Assembly (NCBI GenBank): GCA_030374765.1
Contig: JARGXX010000068.1
Coordinates: 1,860,001 to 1,924,000, forward strand
Direction of reading: 5' to 3'
Origin: Agarophyton chilense
Lineage: Eukaryota > Rhodophyta > Florideophyceae > Gracilariales > Gracilariaceae
Length of the DNA: 64,000 bases
How positions within the stretch are numbered: position 1 is the first letter of the stretch; every line of letters starts with the position of its first letter. The translations under genes and the position numbers were made by a program. Shown here in pieces: positions 52,417-63,038 of the stretch. The notes under the pieces were generated by a model, which ran no database searches, was not told where the DNA came from, and saw only the letters and a list, made by a program, of their open reading frames with translations.

Positions 52417-53814
52417 TCATTCCTGGGTTTCACACATCTGATTCTTTACATCGACAGCCATCAATCTGGTTCCGGGGCTCTCAGAATCAATTTCGATCAC
52501 GAAGTCTCCACCGCGTGTTCGTGCCCCAGTTGCGTACTTCTTCCAAGAACTGACGTTCACAGGAAATACTACATCTTCTTGTTTCAATTCTGCGATTCGG
52601 AGAGCAATGAGTAGAAGAACTGCGATTGAGAACACCGCCAAAAGCATTGATGCCCTGGATATATCTAAGGCACCGCACTGCGAGTAGTGCGGAACAAGCC
52701 CAGGACAGTATGAGGACATATCGCCGGCCTTGAGGGAAAACAAGGATTTCAGAGCATCGCTGTTCGTCAAGGGCGGCAAATTATTGATGTTAACGTTCAC
52801 GTTCTCTTTTTTTGCCCCTGGACTTTCCATCTGAACCCCTCTGTAGATTGCCACGGTTCTTGTTAAATCCGTCCAATGTAATGGATCAGAAAAGCAAGAA
52901 ATGGAATACAGTCTCGACCTTTCCGCACTTGGAGAGATGTCGAAGTCTGTTCCATTCGATAAAAGTATGGAAAGAGCCCTTCCTAGTTCTTGATCATTTA
53001 GAATTACTTCGATGCCTTTCGTTGCAATTCGTCGTTCGGGTTCGTCGTCTGTGGTTCGAACTGGCCAAAAGAAGAAAGCAGTACTAGTTGCTCCATCATA
53101 TGTGAAGTCGCCACGACAATAATTCTCGCCGTTTGTTCCCAAACAATGCTTCGATTCGTCGACTATTGAAGCGTTTGAAACAATCAGATTGTAATCATTA
53201 CTTTTCTTGCTGATCCTCAATGTTCCACACTCTGTGCAAGGTAGTACACGAACGTTGCAATCTCGTGCAATTGTTTTTGTTTCAGCATCAAAACTTTGAC
53301 CAATTTCCTTTCTGTGAACCTCGCTTGTGGAGATATTCACTCTGGATCCTTCGTAAATTATATTCCAATCTGAATCAATCCACTCAGCATTCTGCACAAG
53401 CAAAGCGGCTGTCGCAATTCCAGAAACTGGTTGACTGTACCACCATGGAGTAGCGCACAATCCAGTGCTATTTTTTAGCTCTGGCGCACAGTTATTGCGC
53501 TCGTCAATACCGGTTTCGACCCACACTTCGCTTGGCAGAGAAAAGAAAGAAAGAAGGATAAGGAAAGCGACCCAAGTAGTAGAAATATACCTGTGGTTCC
53601 GATTTAATTTGTAACACGAGAGCATATTCAGGAAGGATTTGAATCCTCGGTAAATGCTTACTTCTCCAGAATCCAATGCAAATGTCTTTCCTGTCCGTCG
53701 AAATTGTAATTTAGATGTTGAGATGTAAATTCTTTCTAGGATCTTTGCGAAGATAGCGTTTATTAACCAGAGACAAATATTCAGTGTGGCATTCAGTACT
53801 TGTAGAGATACCAT
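52417..53814 (-). CDS. Membrane protein of unknown family, paralogue 1
   Basis: 465 residues, intronless. Predicted layout: an amphipathic/hydrophobic N-terminus (NATLNICLWLINAIFAKILE), a membrane segment around residues 84-103 (TTWVAFLILLSFFSLPSEVW), a ~280-residue ectodomain with ten cysteines (NNC, GLC, DCNV, PCTECG, HC, YCRGD, ISC, YCPG, QCG) and several N-glycosylation sequons, a second membrane segment near 387-408 (ASMLLAVFSIAVLLLIALRI) and a short cytosolic tail with SSWKKYATGAR. It is closely related along its whole length to the protein at 57,536-59,050. I recognise no known domain. A receptor or channel-like surface protein is possible, but that is a guess. Confidence 0.85.
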   Translation of the reverse strand: MVSLQVLNATLNICLWLINAIFAKILERIYISTSKLQFRRTGKTFALDSGEVSIYRGFKSFLNMLSCYKLNRNHRYISTTWVAFLILLSFFSLPSEVWVETGIDERNNCAPELKNSTGLCATPWWYSQPVSGIATAALLVQNAEWIDSDWNIIYEGSRVNISTSEVHRKEIGQSFDAETKTIARDCNVRVLPCTECGTLRISKKSNDYNLIVSNASIVDESKHCLGTNGENYCRGDFTYDGATSTAFFFWPVRTTDDEPERRIATKGIEVILNDQELGRALSILLSNGTDFDISPSAERSRLYSISCFSDPLHWTDLTRTVAIYRGVQMESPGAKKENVNVNINNLPPLTNSDALKSLFSLKAGDMSSYCPGLVPHYSQCGALDISRASMLLAVFSIAVLLLIALRIAELKQEDVVFPVNVSSWKKYATGARTRGGDFVIEIDSESPGTRLMAVDVKNQMCETQE

Positions 53815-55699
53815 AGTGTAGAGATAGGTCCAATTCCTCAGACTTCTTGGGTGCGGGGATGAGAAATTGTATCGTAGAAATTCTGTATAAAGTTGAGTAA
53901 GGCGACGAACCAGTCGAGAAGATTAGACAAAGAACTGGAAATATGTTAAACACACCAATTAAAGGATTTCTGTGCATCTGTTCTAGCCTGCTTATCTCAC
54001 TACTAATGCAACCGTGCGCAAGTGTTTCGATTAAGTTTTTAAATGGCCTGTTTTTCCCAATTCTAGAGGGGCAGAGAGACTGATTTGAGTGAAGCAGTAT
54101 GGGATCCACAACGGGATGCTGATGTCATCTTCAGTTGTTTCTCATCTGGATTGGTAACGTCCTGACTCAACAGTTCATAACTGCTCACAGATTTCTGCCA
54201 AGAAATGTAAAAAATGGACATTCTTTCTCTTCTATAAATGACGTGGTGGAAACGCAGCTTTGCTCATGAAAAAAAACCATCACACTTCGCGGATAGACTC
54301 TAGAACGGAATTGCAAGTGACTTTGAACTTTTCATGTCGATATTCATATTGTTGCAATAGGCATCCTCTAGCTAAAAGGCAAGTAAGTTATGAATACTAA
54401 AACACTTTCCGCTCTTCATTAGCACGGTGTGAGAAGGGTCTACATACTTCGTAGCTCTCAATCAAAGTTCGATTGCCGTCGAGAGCTCCTCCTAGATGTT
54501 TATCATACTCTTGTGGATCCCTTGTATACAGATCATCGTTTGTAGTATTTAAAGAAGCCACCCTCTACGAATTGTCCGCGGGGCTTGTGGCAAGTCGTTA
54601 GCATGAATGAGCGAAAGATATACTTTTGCCATACTGGTTTAAATAGCTTGTTACTTTTTACTATGGACATTGGCTTCTCGCTCGCTCACTGATCTGATAT
54701 AGTACCTATAAATCATCTGTGACTGTCACATTGCACAGCATCCTTCTGCACTTGCGAAGTGCGCATGAGTAAGTTACATTGCTGGCTGCTATTCATGCTT
54801 GGTACGAAAAGAAAAGATGCAGATGCGTAAGAGGGCCATGGTGCTTTTCGCTTCGATGCGTATCTTAAAGAAAGTCGCTGAGGTGTTCCACGTCTTGAAG
54901 TCAACGATTTTTTATTGGAGTTAGATAGATTCACGAAAAGTAGCAAGGGCAGAATGTGGGCTAGCTGTATAGTAGCACTGGTTTGGCAAACGGCGCTTGC
55001 GACGGAGGCAGCTGAAATCCGCCTTCGTGATATGCAGGCTCGGCCTGAGCTGTCTCTTTCGGTGCCCAGAGACACGGGTGTGAGAAAGGCGGGACACTTT
55101 CTCCCGACTTACCTTTGCCGACTCCCTACTCTGGACTCTCTTCGTGATGTGCATCCGGTCCTCTGCGTTTGTGCCGTCCACCAGAAGCTGTTTTGCATAC
55201 ATGTACTGTAGTGTAGAACAACTACCTGTACCTTAGCATCTCTACTGTATTGCATTCAAGAGGGATGCAGCCAATTCCAGCTCGGCATCATACCGTTCCG
55301 TAATTTACAGTTCGAATATGGACATTTTGAATGTTTTAAACAGGAGTCTGTTGCAGAGATGTTGATGTAAGCTTTCCTACAAGGATTCGTTTCAAATTAT
55401 CACAAAGTCACCCAGGGACTCGTGTAATCAATGAGCGGAAGAACTGGAAAAGAAAGTGCGCGATAAACAAGCTGTGGAACTAGACAGATTCCAAATAATC
55501 GCAAAATCATTCGTGATGGCGAGTTGGCAAAGCAAACAAGGATAACCTGAGTTCCCGACGAGCTTTTGAGATCGTAGACATCGGAAACACAGACTAGCTA
55601 GGGCCTTCGAGAGGGCAAAAAACTCCTGGGATATTGTTTATTAATGAACAACAAACAGCTTTGCCAAAGATACTGCCCATCTTTTTTCAAAGATCTCTT
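53815..55699. other. Intergenic stretch with a short helix-turn-helix relic
   Basis: The left part is the upstream region of paralogue 1. At 54,838-54,927 (+) an isolated frame reads MVLFASMRILKKVAEVFHVL followed by KSTIFYW and a stop; it resembles the first helix-turn-helix of Tc1-like transposases (..slrkvAk.f.vs.STvh.w), but is too short to be sure. Frames at 54,713-55,211 on both strands have no motif. The right end is the TDP1 upstream region. Confidence 0.4.
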
Positions 55700-57280
55700 A
55701 TGAACACAGCAAAGAGCTCCTCAACCAAAGTGAAAAGGCCTCGAGGGCAAGGTCGTGGAGGAGCAGTGGCAAGGAAGCGCGAGCATAGTCCCAACGGTGG
55801 ACGCCCCGATCCATGTCGTCGTCACAATTTGGAACATGCCCATGATCTATTCTTCCCTGGATTCTACTTGCTCAAAACAATTGGAGTTAACGCAACTTTT
55901 CCTACCATCCGAATAGAGGATATCGTACTACCTGGAGCAGACTTAGCTCTGATCTGTAACTACAAATTCGATGTGCCCTGGTTTTGGCACCGAGCACCAG
56001 CGATTCAAACATGTCGCAAAGTCCTTCTCGTGCATGGAGAACGAGTGGATGAAGAGGAAGTATGGAAAAAATTCTTAGAAGGTGAGGGTGCAGTTGATCG
56101 TGTACGCTTTGTTCGACCGGAAACACCCTTGTATGGAACCGTTCACTCCAAAGTTTTTGCCTTGTTTTACTCAAATGGGTGCAGAATATGTATTCATACC
56201 GCCAACATGGTACAACAAGACTGGGATTACAAGACGCAAGGTGCTTACGTGCGAGATTTTCCAAAGATAGAGCGCCAAGCCTCGCAGAGAGTGGGAAACC
56301 AAGACTTCAAGAATCAGCTGCTTCGGTACTTTGCTGCCTCTCTGAAGGGAACCGAGCGACATGAGGTACTGGAAGCAATTGAAAAGTATGACTATTCGTC
56401 GGCTGACGTGGCTCTGATTTCAAGCATTCCAGGAGTTCATGAAGCAGAACAAAACGGATGGTATGGGCATCAGCGTCTGAGAAGCGTGCTCCGAGACGTC
56501 GTAGAAGAACCTGACGACGATTCTGTTGCTGTTTGTCAATTCAGCTCACTTGGTTCGATTCAGGAAAAGTGGTTACGAGAAGAATTTGGCGAGACGCTGT
56601 TCGCTAGTAAGCGAAGTTTCAAGCCAAAGAGACCCAAACACAGCAATGAGATTCAGTTGGTATATCCAACTCTGAATCAAGTTCAAGAGTCGAATGAGGG
56701 GATAGTAGCGGGGTCCTCTTTACCAGTGTCCGGGAGGAACATGCATAGAGAGCACATTTTAAGCAAGTTGCACAAGTGGGACGCCAGTATCAGTAATAGG
56801 GAGAGAGCAATGCCTCATATCAAAACATTCCTTCGCTACCCACGAACGCAAGCGCAAAGTCCACTCTGGGTTTTGTTGGGGAGCTTCAACCTGAGTGTCG
56901 CAGCATGGGGACGAAGTCTCAAACCAGCTAGAAAAAAAACCGCTGATCGCAGCAAGATTTTATCGTACGAGTTGGGTGTCCTATTCGCCCCGCAGTTGTC
57001 CTGCCCTGCCGTGTTTCATCTCGAGCATGGCACAATTTTCAAGACATTTTCATCCCAGGAACATCACTCTTGGCTGGGAGCAAGAAGTAAATGCTCCGTA
57101 AGCCTGCGACTGTGTGGAAGCCATTGGAGAAGTAGGGATGAATATAATGAAGAGGGTGGTATAACTATCGGACCAAGCGCATTGAATGTGGTTCATTTGC
57201 CAATTCCCTACAGACTACCGGCTGAACAATACCAAACAAAGGACACACCTTGGACCGTTGATCTCTGTTCGGTGACGTGA
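55700..57280 (+). CDS. TDP1: Tyrosyl-DNA phosphodiesterase 1
   Basis: 526 residues, intronless, from ATG 55,700 (the frame is open upstream but without an ATG). Phospholipase-D superfamily with two HKN motifs: GTVHSKVFALFY (H149, K151) with the partner Asn in HTANMVQQDW, and PHIKTFLRYP (H373, K375) with GSFNLSVAAWG. The enzyme removes topoisomerase I peptides from DNA 3' ends through a covalent histidine intermediate. A basic N-terminus (KVKRPRGQGRGGAVARKREH) may be a nuclear signal. Length is close to the catalytic part of the human enzyme, without its long N-terminal extension. Lies between two oppositely oriented paralogues of an unrelated membrane protein and ends 255 bp from the convergent one. 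Confidence 0.93.
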   Translation: MNTAKSSSTKVKRPRGQGRGGAVARKREHSPNGGRPDPCRRHNLEHAHDLFFPGFYLLKTIGVNATFPTIRIEDIVLPGADLALICNYKFDVPWFWHRAPAIQTCRKVLLVHGERVDEEEVWKKFLEGEGAVDRVRFVRPETPLYGTVHSKVFALFYSNGCRICIHTANMVQQDWDYKTQGAYVRDFPKIERQASQRVGNQDFKNQLLRYFAASLKGTERHEVLEAIEKYDYSSADVALISSIPGVHEAEQNGWYGHQRLRSVLRDVVEEPDDDSVAVCQFSSLGSIQEKWLREEFGETLFASKRSFKPKRPKHSNEIQLVYPTLNQVQESNEGIVAGSSLPVSGRNMHREHILSKLHKWDASISNRERAMPHIKTFLRYPRTQAQSPLWVLLGSFNLSVAAWGRSLKPARKKTADRSKILSYELGVLFAPQLSCPAVFHLEHGTIFKTFSSQEHHSWLGARSKCSVSLRLCGSHWRSRDEYNEEGGITIGPSALNVVHLPIPYRLPAEQYQTKDTPWTVDLCSVT

Positions 57281-57535
57281 AAGAGTATCTTACGAGGAAA
57301 TATGACGTACTTGGGATACGAAAGCACGTGCGAGTTGCTCCTAAATCCGAAAGGAAATTTTTGGAGCATGCAAAGGCGTTTCACGGCTGACGAGGTCATG
57401 TCAAACAATATGTTTCAGCGCGTGTGGTGTCACTTTGAGTGACTAAATGAATTCATTTCCTCCGTCCAATGGCATTCTTGCCAAGAGATACTTGATGGTA
57501 TCCAGCCCAGCGGATAGAGGATAGAGGGATACCGG

Positions 57536-59050
57536 TTAACCCGCTGGCATGCAAGCTGCCCTCTTCTGTACTAACTCTCTTCGTTCGTCGGATGTATTGG
57601 AGACGAGATGCGATGCCGTGCTCGATGTAACTTCTATCACAGGGGCCTTCGGTTGTTGATATGATAGGCTTTTTGACATCAGTCTGCTCAAATCAATCAC
57701 CACCAATCTATTATCAGGGCTCTCGGATTCCATTGCTATTGCGAAATCTCCATTGCTTTCTCGCGCCCCAGTCGCATACTTCTTCCAAGAACTGACATTC
57801 GTAGGAAATGGTACATGCCTCTGCTTGAGCCCAGCAATCCGGAGAGCAAGGTATAGTAAAACTGCAAAAGAATTTACCACCAAAAGAATTGATGCTTTGG
57901 ATACATCGAAGGTACCACACTGTGTATACTGCGGAACTAGGCCGTCGCAAGTTGAGCTAATATCCTCAGCCTTGAGCGCAAACAAGGATCTGAGAACATC
58001 ACTGCTTGTTAAGGGCATAATATTCTTAATGTTTCCGTTGACATTCTCTTTCTTCTCACCCGGACGTTCCATTTGAACTGTTCTGTAGATTGATACAGCT
58101 CTTGTTAAATCTGTCCAATGTAGCCCCTTAGAAGCGCAAGATATTGAATACAGCCTCGACCTATTGCTATCGGGAGATATTTTCCAGACAGCCTCATTTC
58201 CGGTGAGGACTTTTCGTTTATCTTGTTCATTAAGAAGTACCTCGATGCCTTTCGTTGCTACTTGGCGTTGGCCATTTTCGTTTTCGGTTCGAACTGACCA
58301 GAAAAAGAACGCGAGACCAGTTGCCGTATCGTACGTAACATCACCCCGACAATAGTTAGCGTCATTCTTCTTTTGACAATAATTCGGGGCGTCGACTATT
58401 GAAGCGTTTGTTATGATGGTGTCAAATGTACCGCAATCCTTTCCGACAGTCAGTGTTCCACAATTCGTACAAGGTTGGACTTGGACATTGCAGTTGCTCG
58501 CCAACGCTGCTGGTTGAGCATTTGAAAGAGCAAATTTGCCAATTTCATTTACGTGAACGTCGTTTAAACTCATATTGACGCTAGAACCTTCGTAAACTAT
58601 GTCCCAATCGGAATCAATCCAAGCAGACCTTTGGACGAGTAATGCGGCTGAAGCAATGCCAACATCAGAATGACCATTCCAGGGTGAAGAGCAAACTCCG
58701 GTACTGTTTGTCATTACCGGCCGACAATTGTTCAGTTCGTCAATGCCTGTTTCGACCCATATTTCAGACGGTAAAGAGATTAGAGAAAGAAGGATGAGGA
58801 AGGAAACCCATGTTGATGAAATGTACGTTTTGGTACGATTGATTCTGTGACAGGAGAGTGTGTTAAGCACAGACTTGAGTCCGCGAAATACACTTACTTC
58901 TCCAGAATCAAGTGAAAATGTCTTTCCGGTCAATCGAAACTGGAGACTGGACGTGTGAACGTAAAGCCTTTCCAACAACTTGGCGAAGAGAGCATTTGTG
59001 AGCCACAGGAAAACATTAAGCAAGGCATTTACGATTTGTAAAGACACCAT
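57536..59050 (-). CDS. Membrane protein of unknown family, paralogue 2
   Basis: 504 residues, intronless. Same layout as the 52,417-53,814 protein: N-terminal hydrophobic stretch (NALLNVFLWLTNALFAKLLE), membrane segment STWVSFLILLSLISLPSEIW, ectodomain with the same ten cysteines plus one extra (KDCGTF), second membrane segment ASILLVVNSFAVLLYLALRI, and the conserved tail motif SSWKKYATGAR. By eye about two thirds of the first 120 residues are identical. The tail is ~40 residues longer, Ser/Thr-rich. Conserved spots such as ETGID, WIDSDW, YEGS.VN, YCRGD, ATKGIEV and HWTDLTR are probably family signatures. Duplicated on the same strand with TDP1 between, so the duplication unit or a later insertion must account for TDP1. 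Confidence 0.85.
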   Translation of the reverse strand: MVSLQIVNALLNVFLWLTNALFAKLLERLYVHTSSLQFRLTGKTFSLDSGEVSVFRGLKSVLNTLSCHRINRTKTYISSTWVSFLILLSLISLPSEIWVETGIDELNNCRPVMTNSTGVCSSPWNGHSDVGIASAALLVQRSAWIDSDWDIVYEGSSVNMSLNDVHVNEIGKFALSNAQPAALASNCNVQVQPCTNCGTLTVGKDCGTFDTIITNASIVDAPNYCQKKNDANYCRGDVTYDTATGLAFFFWSVRTENENGQRQVATKGIEVLLNEQDKRKVLTGNEAVWKISPDSNRSRLYSISCASKGLHWTDLTRAVSIYRTVQMERPGEKKENVNGNIKNIMPLTSSDVLRSLFALKAEDISSTCDGLVPQYTQCGTFDVSKASILLVVNSFAVLLYLALRIAGLKQRHVPFPTNVSSWKKYATGARESNGDFAIAMESESPDNRLVVIDLSRLMSKSLSYQQPKAPVIEVTSSTASHLVSNTSDERRELVQKRAACMPAG

Positions 59051-59828
59051 GTGTCAGGGATGAGCACTACTCCGGTACGCAAAGCTGTCGGGAAGCATGG
59101 ATGAAGTGGATGAGCCTTGAGAAGTTGTCTACGGCCGAGGGACGTTTTGAGCCTTTTTGCGCGGTAAGGGCGAAAAATGTAGTGGATAAGAATAGGTAAC
59201 GTACTAAGCTTAAAGAGGTAGAAAACCAGTGTGTGGGGGTATCGAAAAGTGTTGCGAGTCGTCCAAATGAAATGCAGCAGCATGGACCTCCGATTTGTGC
59301 AAGAGCGCTTAGAGAGCTGCCGCACTGCTGCTGTAAGTACAGTAGCAATCTAATACTTACAAGTGATAGGGTCATGCGCGAAAGGATTGCTTGTGAAGGT
59401 GAGCAGCTGCAGTACAACAAAGGGTACCTTCTTACAATGCTGCGAGCGGGCAAACAGAGACTACATTAGGTGAGCACTAATTGTAAATTACAAACTCTTA
59501 CACTCAATTAACATTATCACTTTGTACCTCTTCTATTTCCCCCAATTGCGCACGGCAATTGCTGTGCTACGATCACCTTGCATGAGGCGCACGGATATCA
59601 ACGCAGCAAGCGTCGAAAAGCCAGCCGACTCTCGTCGAGCAGATCTGATCTGATATCAAGCAGGTAGGTACGGAATACAGCGCCAGCTGGCATACGTGTT
59701 GCAAAGCTACTGCACTGTTCAATTGCAGGCGGCGCGACGAGCAGTGGCACGGACCGAAGCGTCAGTGGCACGCGGCCAAGCGAGCGCTGCCATCGCCGCT
59801 GCCGCTGCCGCCCGCCAGCCGCGCCACC
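59051..59828. other. Shared upstream region of paralogue 2 and site-1 protease
   Basis: Divergent promoter region of 778 bp; GC content rises toward the protease gene. Short frames are present but without motifs. The start codon context GCGCCACCATGC at 59,829 is a good eukaryotic initiation context. Confidence 0.6.
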
Positions 59829-62800
59829 ATGCTGCATCAGTCATCACATCGCTCCTCTGCGCGCGCGCTGCTCATCGCTTTCCACTTTGCCCTGCTGCTG
59901 TGCCGCGTACCCGCACATCTACATCGCTACATTGTCACTCTGTCGTCGTACCGCCCGCACGATCAGCACGCCGCGCAGCTGCACGCCCAGCTGCGTCTCA
60001 CCCCGCCCGCCAACTTTCGCATCGTGTCGCGGCCCAATTCGGCCGCTTCATTGCCCACTGATTTCGTGCTGCTCGAGACGCAGTCCCCTCAAGTATTGCA
60101 AGTGCTGCGCGCTTCTTCGCTCGTGCTGCGCGTCGCTCCGCAACGAGCCTTCACTCGTCTTCCAAAGGCTCTTTTCCCGCCTCCCGACCCTACTCGTCGC
60201 TCTCACGCTCCGCTCCATGCCCCCCCTCGCATTCATGCATTTAATGCTGCGTCGCTCTGGCGTCTTAATCATACCGGAGCCGGCGTCAATGTCGCTGTCT
60301 TCGACACGGGCATTGCACCCGCCACCCATTTTCCCACTTTGCGCACCATCACCGACTGGACCCATCAGAACACAACCCATGATACTGTCGGCCATGGCAC
60401 CTTCGTCGCCTCCCTCATTGCCGGAAATAATCCAGCTTGTCCCGGGCTCGCCCCACACGCCAACTTGCACATCTTTCGCGTTTTCACTGGCGCGCAGGTT
60501 TCATACACTTCATGGTTTCTGGATGCCTTCAACTATGCGCTCCATATAGGAATTGACGTACTCAATCTTAGTATTGGCGGCCCCGACTTTGTCGATATTC
60601 CCTTTGTGGAAAAGATCAATGAGCTAACTGCCAGTGGTATCATCATTGTCTCCGCCATTGGCAACGACGGTCCCCTGTGGGGCACGCTCAACAACCCTGC
60701 TGATATGATGGACGTCGTGGGCGTTGCTGGCGCAGAGCCGGATGCTACACTTGCCCCCTTCAGTTCTCGTGGTATGACCATGCACGAAAATGATCCTTAC
60801 CATCCACGCTACGGACGAGTCAAACCTGATTTAGTGGCTTATGCGCGCTCACTCACCGCTTCCAGTCATCACTCACCATCTTGTACTCGTTTGTCAGGTA
60901 CAAGCGTTGCATCCCCTGTAGTTGCAGCCGCCATTGCTTTGCTCATCAGTTCCGTACCTCCCGAGCAACGGGAACGCGTAATCAACCTGGCAACGGTCAA
61001 GAGCGTCCTCATCAACTCTGCTGCCCGTTTGCGTCATGAGTCCATGTACGAGCAAGGGGCTGGGCTCTTGCGAATCGAGCAAGCCTTCAGCGAGTTGAAT
61101 GACTTAAGGGACCAATTTGCCCGATTCCCCCGTGTTTCTGAGCGAAAAGGTGCCGAAACAGTTGCGGGTCCAAACGCAGTATTCTTTCCAGCCTACTTTG
61201 ATCTCACAGAGATTGCCTGTCCTTATATGTGGCCGCACTGTAGTCAACCGCTGTTTAAGGGAGCAAAACCAGTCACACTCAACGTCACCATACTCAATCC
61301 AGCCGGCGTCGAAGCAGTATTGGACGGTTTTGAATGGGACTCATCAGACGGAGGTGAACTTCTGACTGTCCATGTAACCCCACCAGAGAGGTTTTGGCCG
61401 TGGGCAGGGGGGCTGGGAATTCATCTGTCTGCAGCTTCAAGCCCCAAAGAACAGACCATCGTGGAGGGGGTTCTTCGAACGCGCGTTATTAGTCTCCAAG
61501 AAGGAGTTCATTCTGATATTCATATATCGATCAAGGTCTCTGTAATTCCCACCCCACCTCGCTCACGACGACTCCTCTGGGATATCTTTCACTCCTTACG
61601 TTACCCTCCAGGATACATTCCACGAGATAATCTCGCAGACAAGAAGGATATGTTGGATTGGTTGGGTGATCACCCGCATACCAACTATCACGCGTTGTAC
61701 CGCACTTTTGTTGAAGCCGGCTTCTACATTGACATCTTGGATCACTCTCTCGAATGTCTTGATGTGCACGACGCTAAAGAATACGGCGCGTTATTGTTGC
61801 TTGACTCCGAAGATTTCTTTTCGCCCGCTGAACAGGAGAAAGTAGAGATATTGGTCAAAGAACATGGCCTTTCTCTCGTTGTGGCTGCGGAATGGTACAA
61901 TGCTGATCTCATGCAGGATATTCGTTTTGAAGATGATAACACACGTTCGTTCTGGACGCCGATCATTGGAGGTGCGAATGTACCTGCGCTGAATGTCCTT
62001 CTTAGCCCATATGGCATCGGCCTAGGAGATGCAGTGATCAGTGGAAGCATGAAAACAAATGATGGGATGTTCCGTATTGAAAGCGGCGTACCTATTGTCA
62101 TGTTTCCACCAGGTGGGGAACTTCTTCATGCTAGCTATGTTAAGTTGCATGAAAGAAGGGGCAGGACAGTTGGCAGCGCCAAAATTCTGAGTTCGCTTCG
62201 TCCAAGACCAGTTCCGATCTTCGGTTTGACAAAAGCAGGGCACGGTGCAGTCTTGGTCTATGGAGACACAAACTGCATCGACACAGCCTACGGTGGTACA
62301 AAATGCTACACGTTTTTTGTGCAGGCAGTGCATCATGCCATTCTGAAGTGCGCTGGGCGCACACGATGCCAAAGACTGTTTGAACAGAGCATGAAATTAA
62401 CCTCGGAGCTATCTCCTTCCCAAACTGGTTTGACACGATTAGCTCCTCCGCTACCTTCGCACATCATGCAGTTATTATTGCCTCACAGTAATGTGCTGGG
62501 AAGAGTAAGCTCAGAGCTGAATTTGCTTTTCACAAAAGGAGAGTATGTTTCTCAGCAGTGTAGTAAGAGGTATGCTGAGCAAAGACAGCCACTGCTTCGA
62601 ACAAGGCCTGGTAGCCAAGTTAGAATTCCGTCGTTCGATTATGCAGTCCCCGTGGGTTCTGAGAGAAACTACTATCAGGACGTTGGAGGGCTGGGATGGC
62701 CCGTTTGGGAGAGGAACCATTGGAATGATGAAAATACCTTCTCTGTGCGCAAAATGTTCCACATGTTGGCTTCAAGTGGCAAGGTAATGAGGCCGCGCTC

Positions 62801-63038
62801 TTTCGCGTGTGTTCTTCTTGGTGCATGCATCTTATGTTTGTCGATTTCCTTCCCAAGAGGTAAAAGAAAGCTTCGACGGGTTGGTCGTGTGTCATCTGTA
62901 GGAGGAGGCTTCACTCAAAAGTCAAAACAGTCTCAGTCTTCTCGTTTTTCTGTTTCGTCGACTTTCGGTAGAGAGGGGTGCCCGTCTCTGCGTTCGTCAG
63001 GGGCAGGTTATTTGGGCAGTTATCATTCGAATGACTAA
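59829..63038 (+). CDS. MBTPS1: Site-1 protease (membrane-bound subtilisin-like, MBTPS1/SKI-1 type)
   Basis: 1,069 residues, intronless. N-terminal signal peptide (SSARALLIAFHFALLLCRVP), an inhibitor-like propeptide, then the subtilase domain with D159 (VAVFDTGIAP), H189 (TVGHGTFVASLIAG), the oxyanion Asn in VSAIGNDGPLWG and S359 (RLSGTSVASPVVAAA). The long C-terminal part includes the region around ILDHSLECLD and LLLDSEDFFSP that is typical of S1P and not of bacterial subtilases. One membrane anchor (RSFACVLLGACILCLSISFP, near residue 1,000) is followed by a basic cytosolic tail. Site-1 protease cleaves membrane-bound transcription factors such as SREBP and ATF6-like proteins and glycosyl-transferase precursors in the Golgi. 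Length matches the family (about 1,040-1,050). Confidence 0.95.
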   Translation: MLHQSSHRSSARALLIAFHFALLLCRVPAHLHRYIVTLSSYRPHDQHAAQLHAQLRLTPPANFRIVSRPNSAASLPTDFVLLETQSPQVLQVLRASSLVLRVAPQRAFTRLPKALFPPPDPTRRSHAPLHAPPRIHAFNAASLWRLNHTGAGVNVAVFDTGIAPATHFPTLRTITDWTHQNTTHDTVGHGTFVASLIAGNNPACPGLAPHANLHIFRVFTGAQVSYTSWFLDAFNYALHIGIDVLNLSIGGPDFVDIPFVEKINELTASGIIIVSAIGNDGPLWGTLNNPADMMDVVGVAGAEPDATLAPFSSRGMTMHENDPYHPRYGRVKPDLVAYARSLTASSHHSPSCTRLSGTSVASPVVAAAIALLISSVPPEQRERVINLATVKSVLINSAARLRHESMYEQGAGLLRIEQAFSELNDLRDQFARFPRVSERKGAETVAGPNAVFFPAYFDLTEIACPYMWPHCSQPLFKGAKPVTLNVTILNPAGVEAVLDGFEWDSSDGGELLTVHVTPPERFWPWAGGLGIHLSAASSPKEQTIVEGVLRTRVISLQEGVHSDIHISIKVSVIPTPPRSRRLLWDIFHSLRYPPGYIPRDNLADKKDMLDWLGDHPHTNYHALYRTFVEAGFYIDILDHSLECLDVHDAKEYGALLLLDSEDFFSPAEQEKVEILVKEHGLSLVVAAEWYNADLMQDIRFEDDNTRSFWTPIIGGANVPALNVLLSPYGIGLGDAVISGSMKTNDGMFRIESGVPIVMFPPGGELLHASYVKLHERRGRTVGSAKILSSLRPRPVPIFGLTKAGHGAVLVYGDTNCIDTAYGGTKCYTFFVQAVHHAILKCAGRTRCQRLFEQSMKLTSELSPSQTGLTRLAPPLPSHIMQLLLPHSNVLGRVSSELNLLFTKGEYVSQQCSKRYAEQRQPLLRTRPGSQVRIPSFDYAVPVGSERNYYQDVGGLGWPVWERNHWNDENTFSVRKMFHMLASSGKVMRPRSFACVLLGACILCLSISFPRGKRKLRRVGRVSSVGGGFTQKSKQSQSSRFSVSSTFGREGCPSLRSSGAGYLGSYHSND

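Noticed and set aside
53711-54109. 132-codon minus-strand frame upstream of paralogue 1
   Set aside because: It overlaps the start of paralogue 1 in another phase, has no domain, and paralogue 2 has no counterpart. Probably a chance frame.
54838-54927. Tc1-type helix-turn-helix protein
   Set aside because: Only about 30 codons resemble a helix-turn-helix before a stop; no catalytic motifs or TIRs nearby. Mentioned only as a possible relic.
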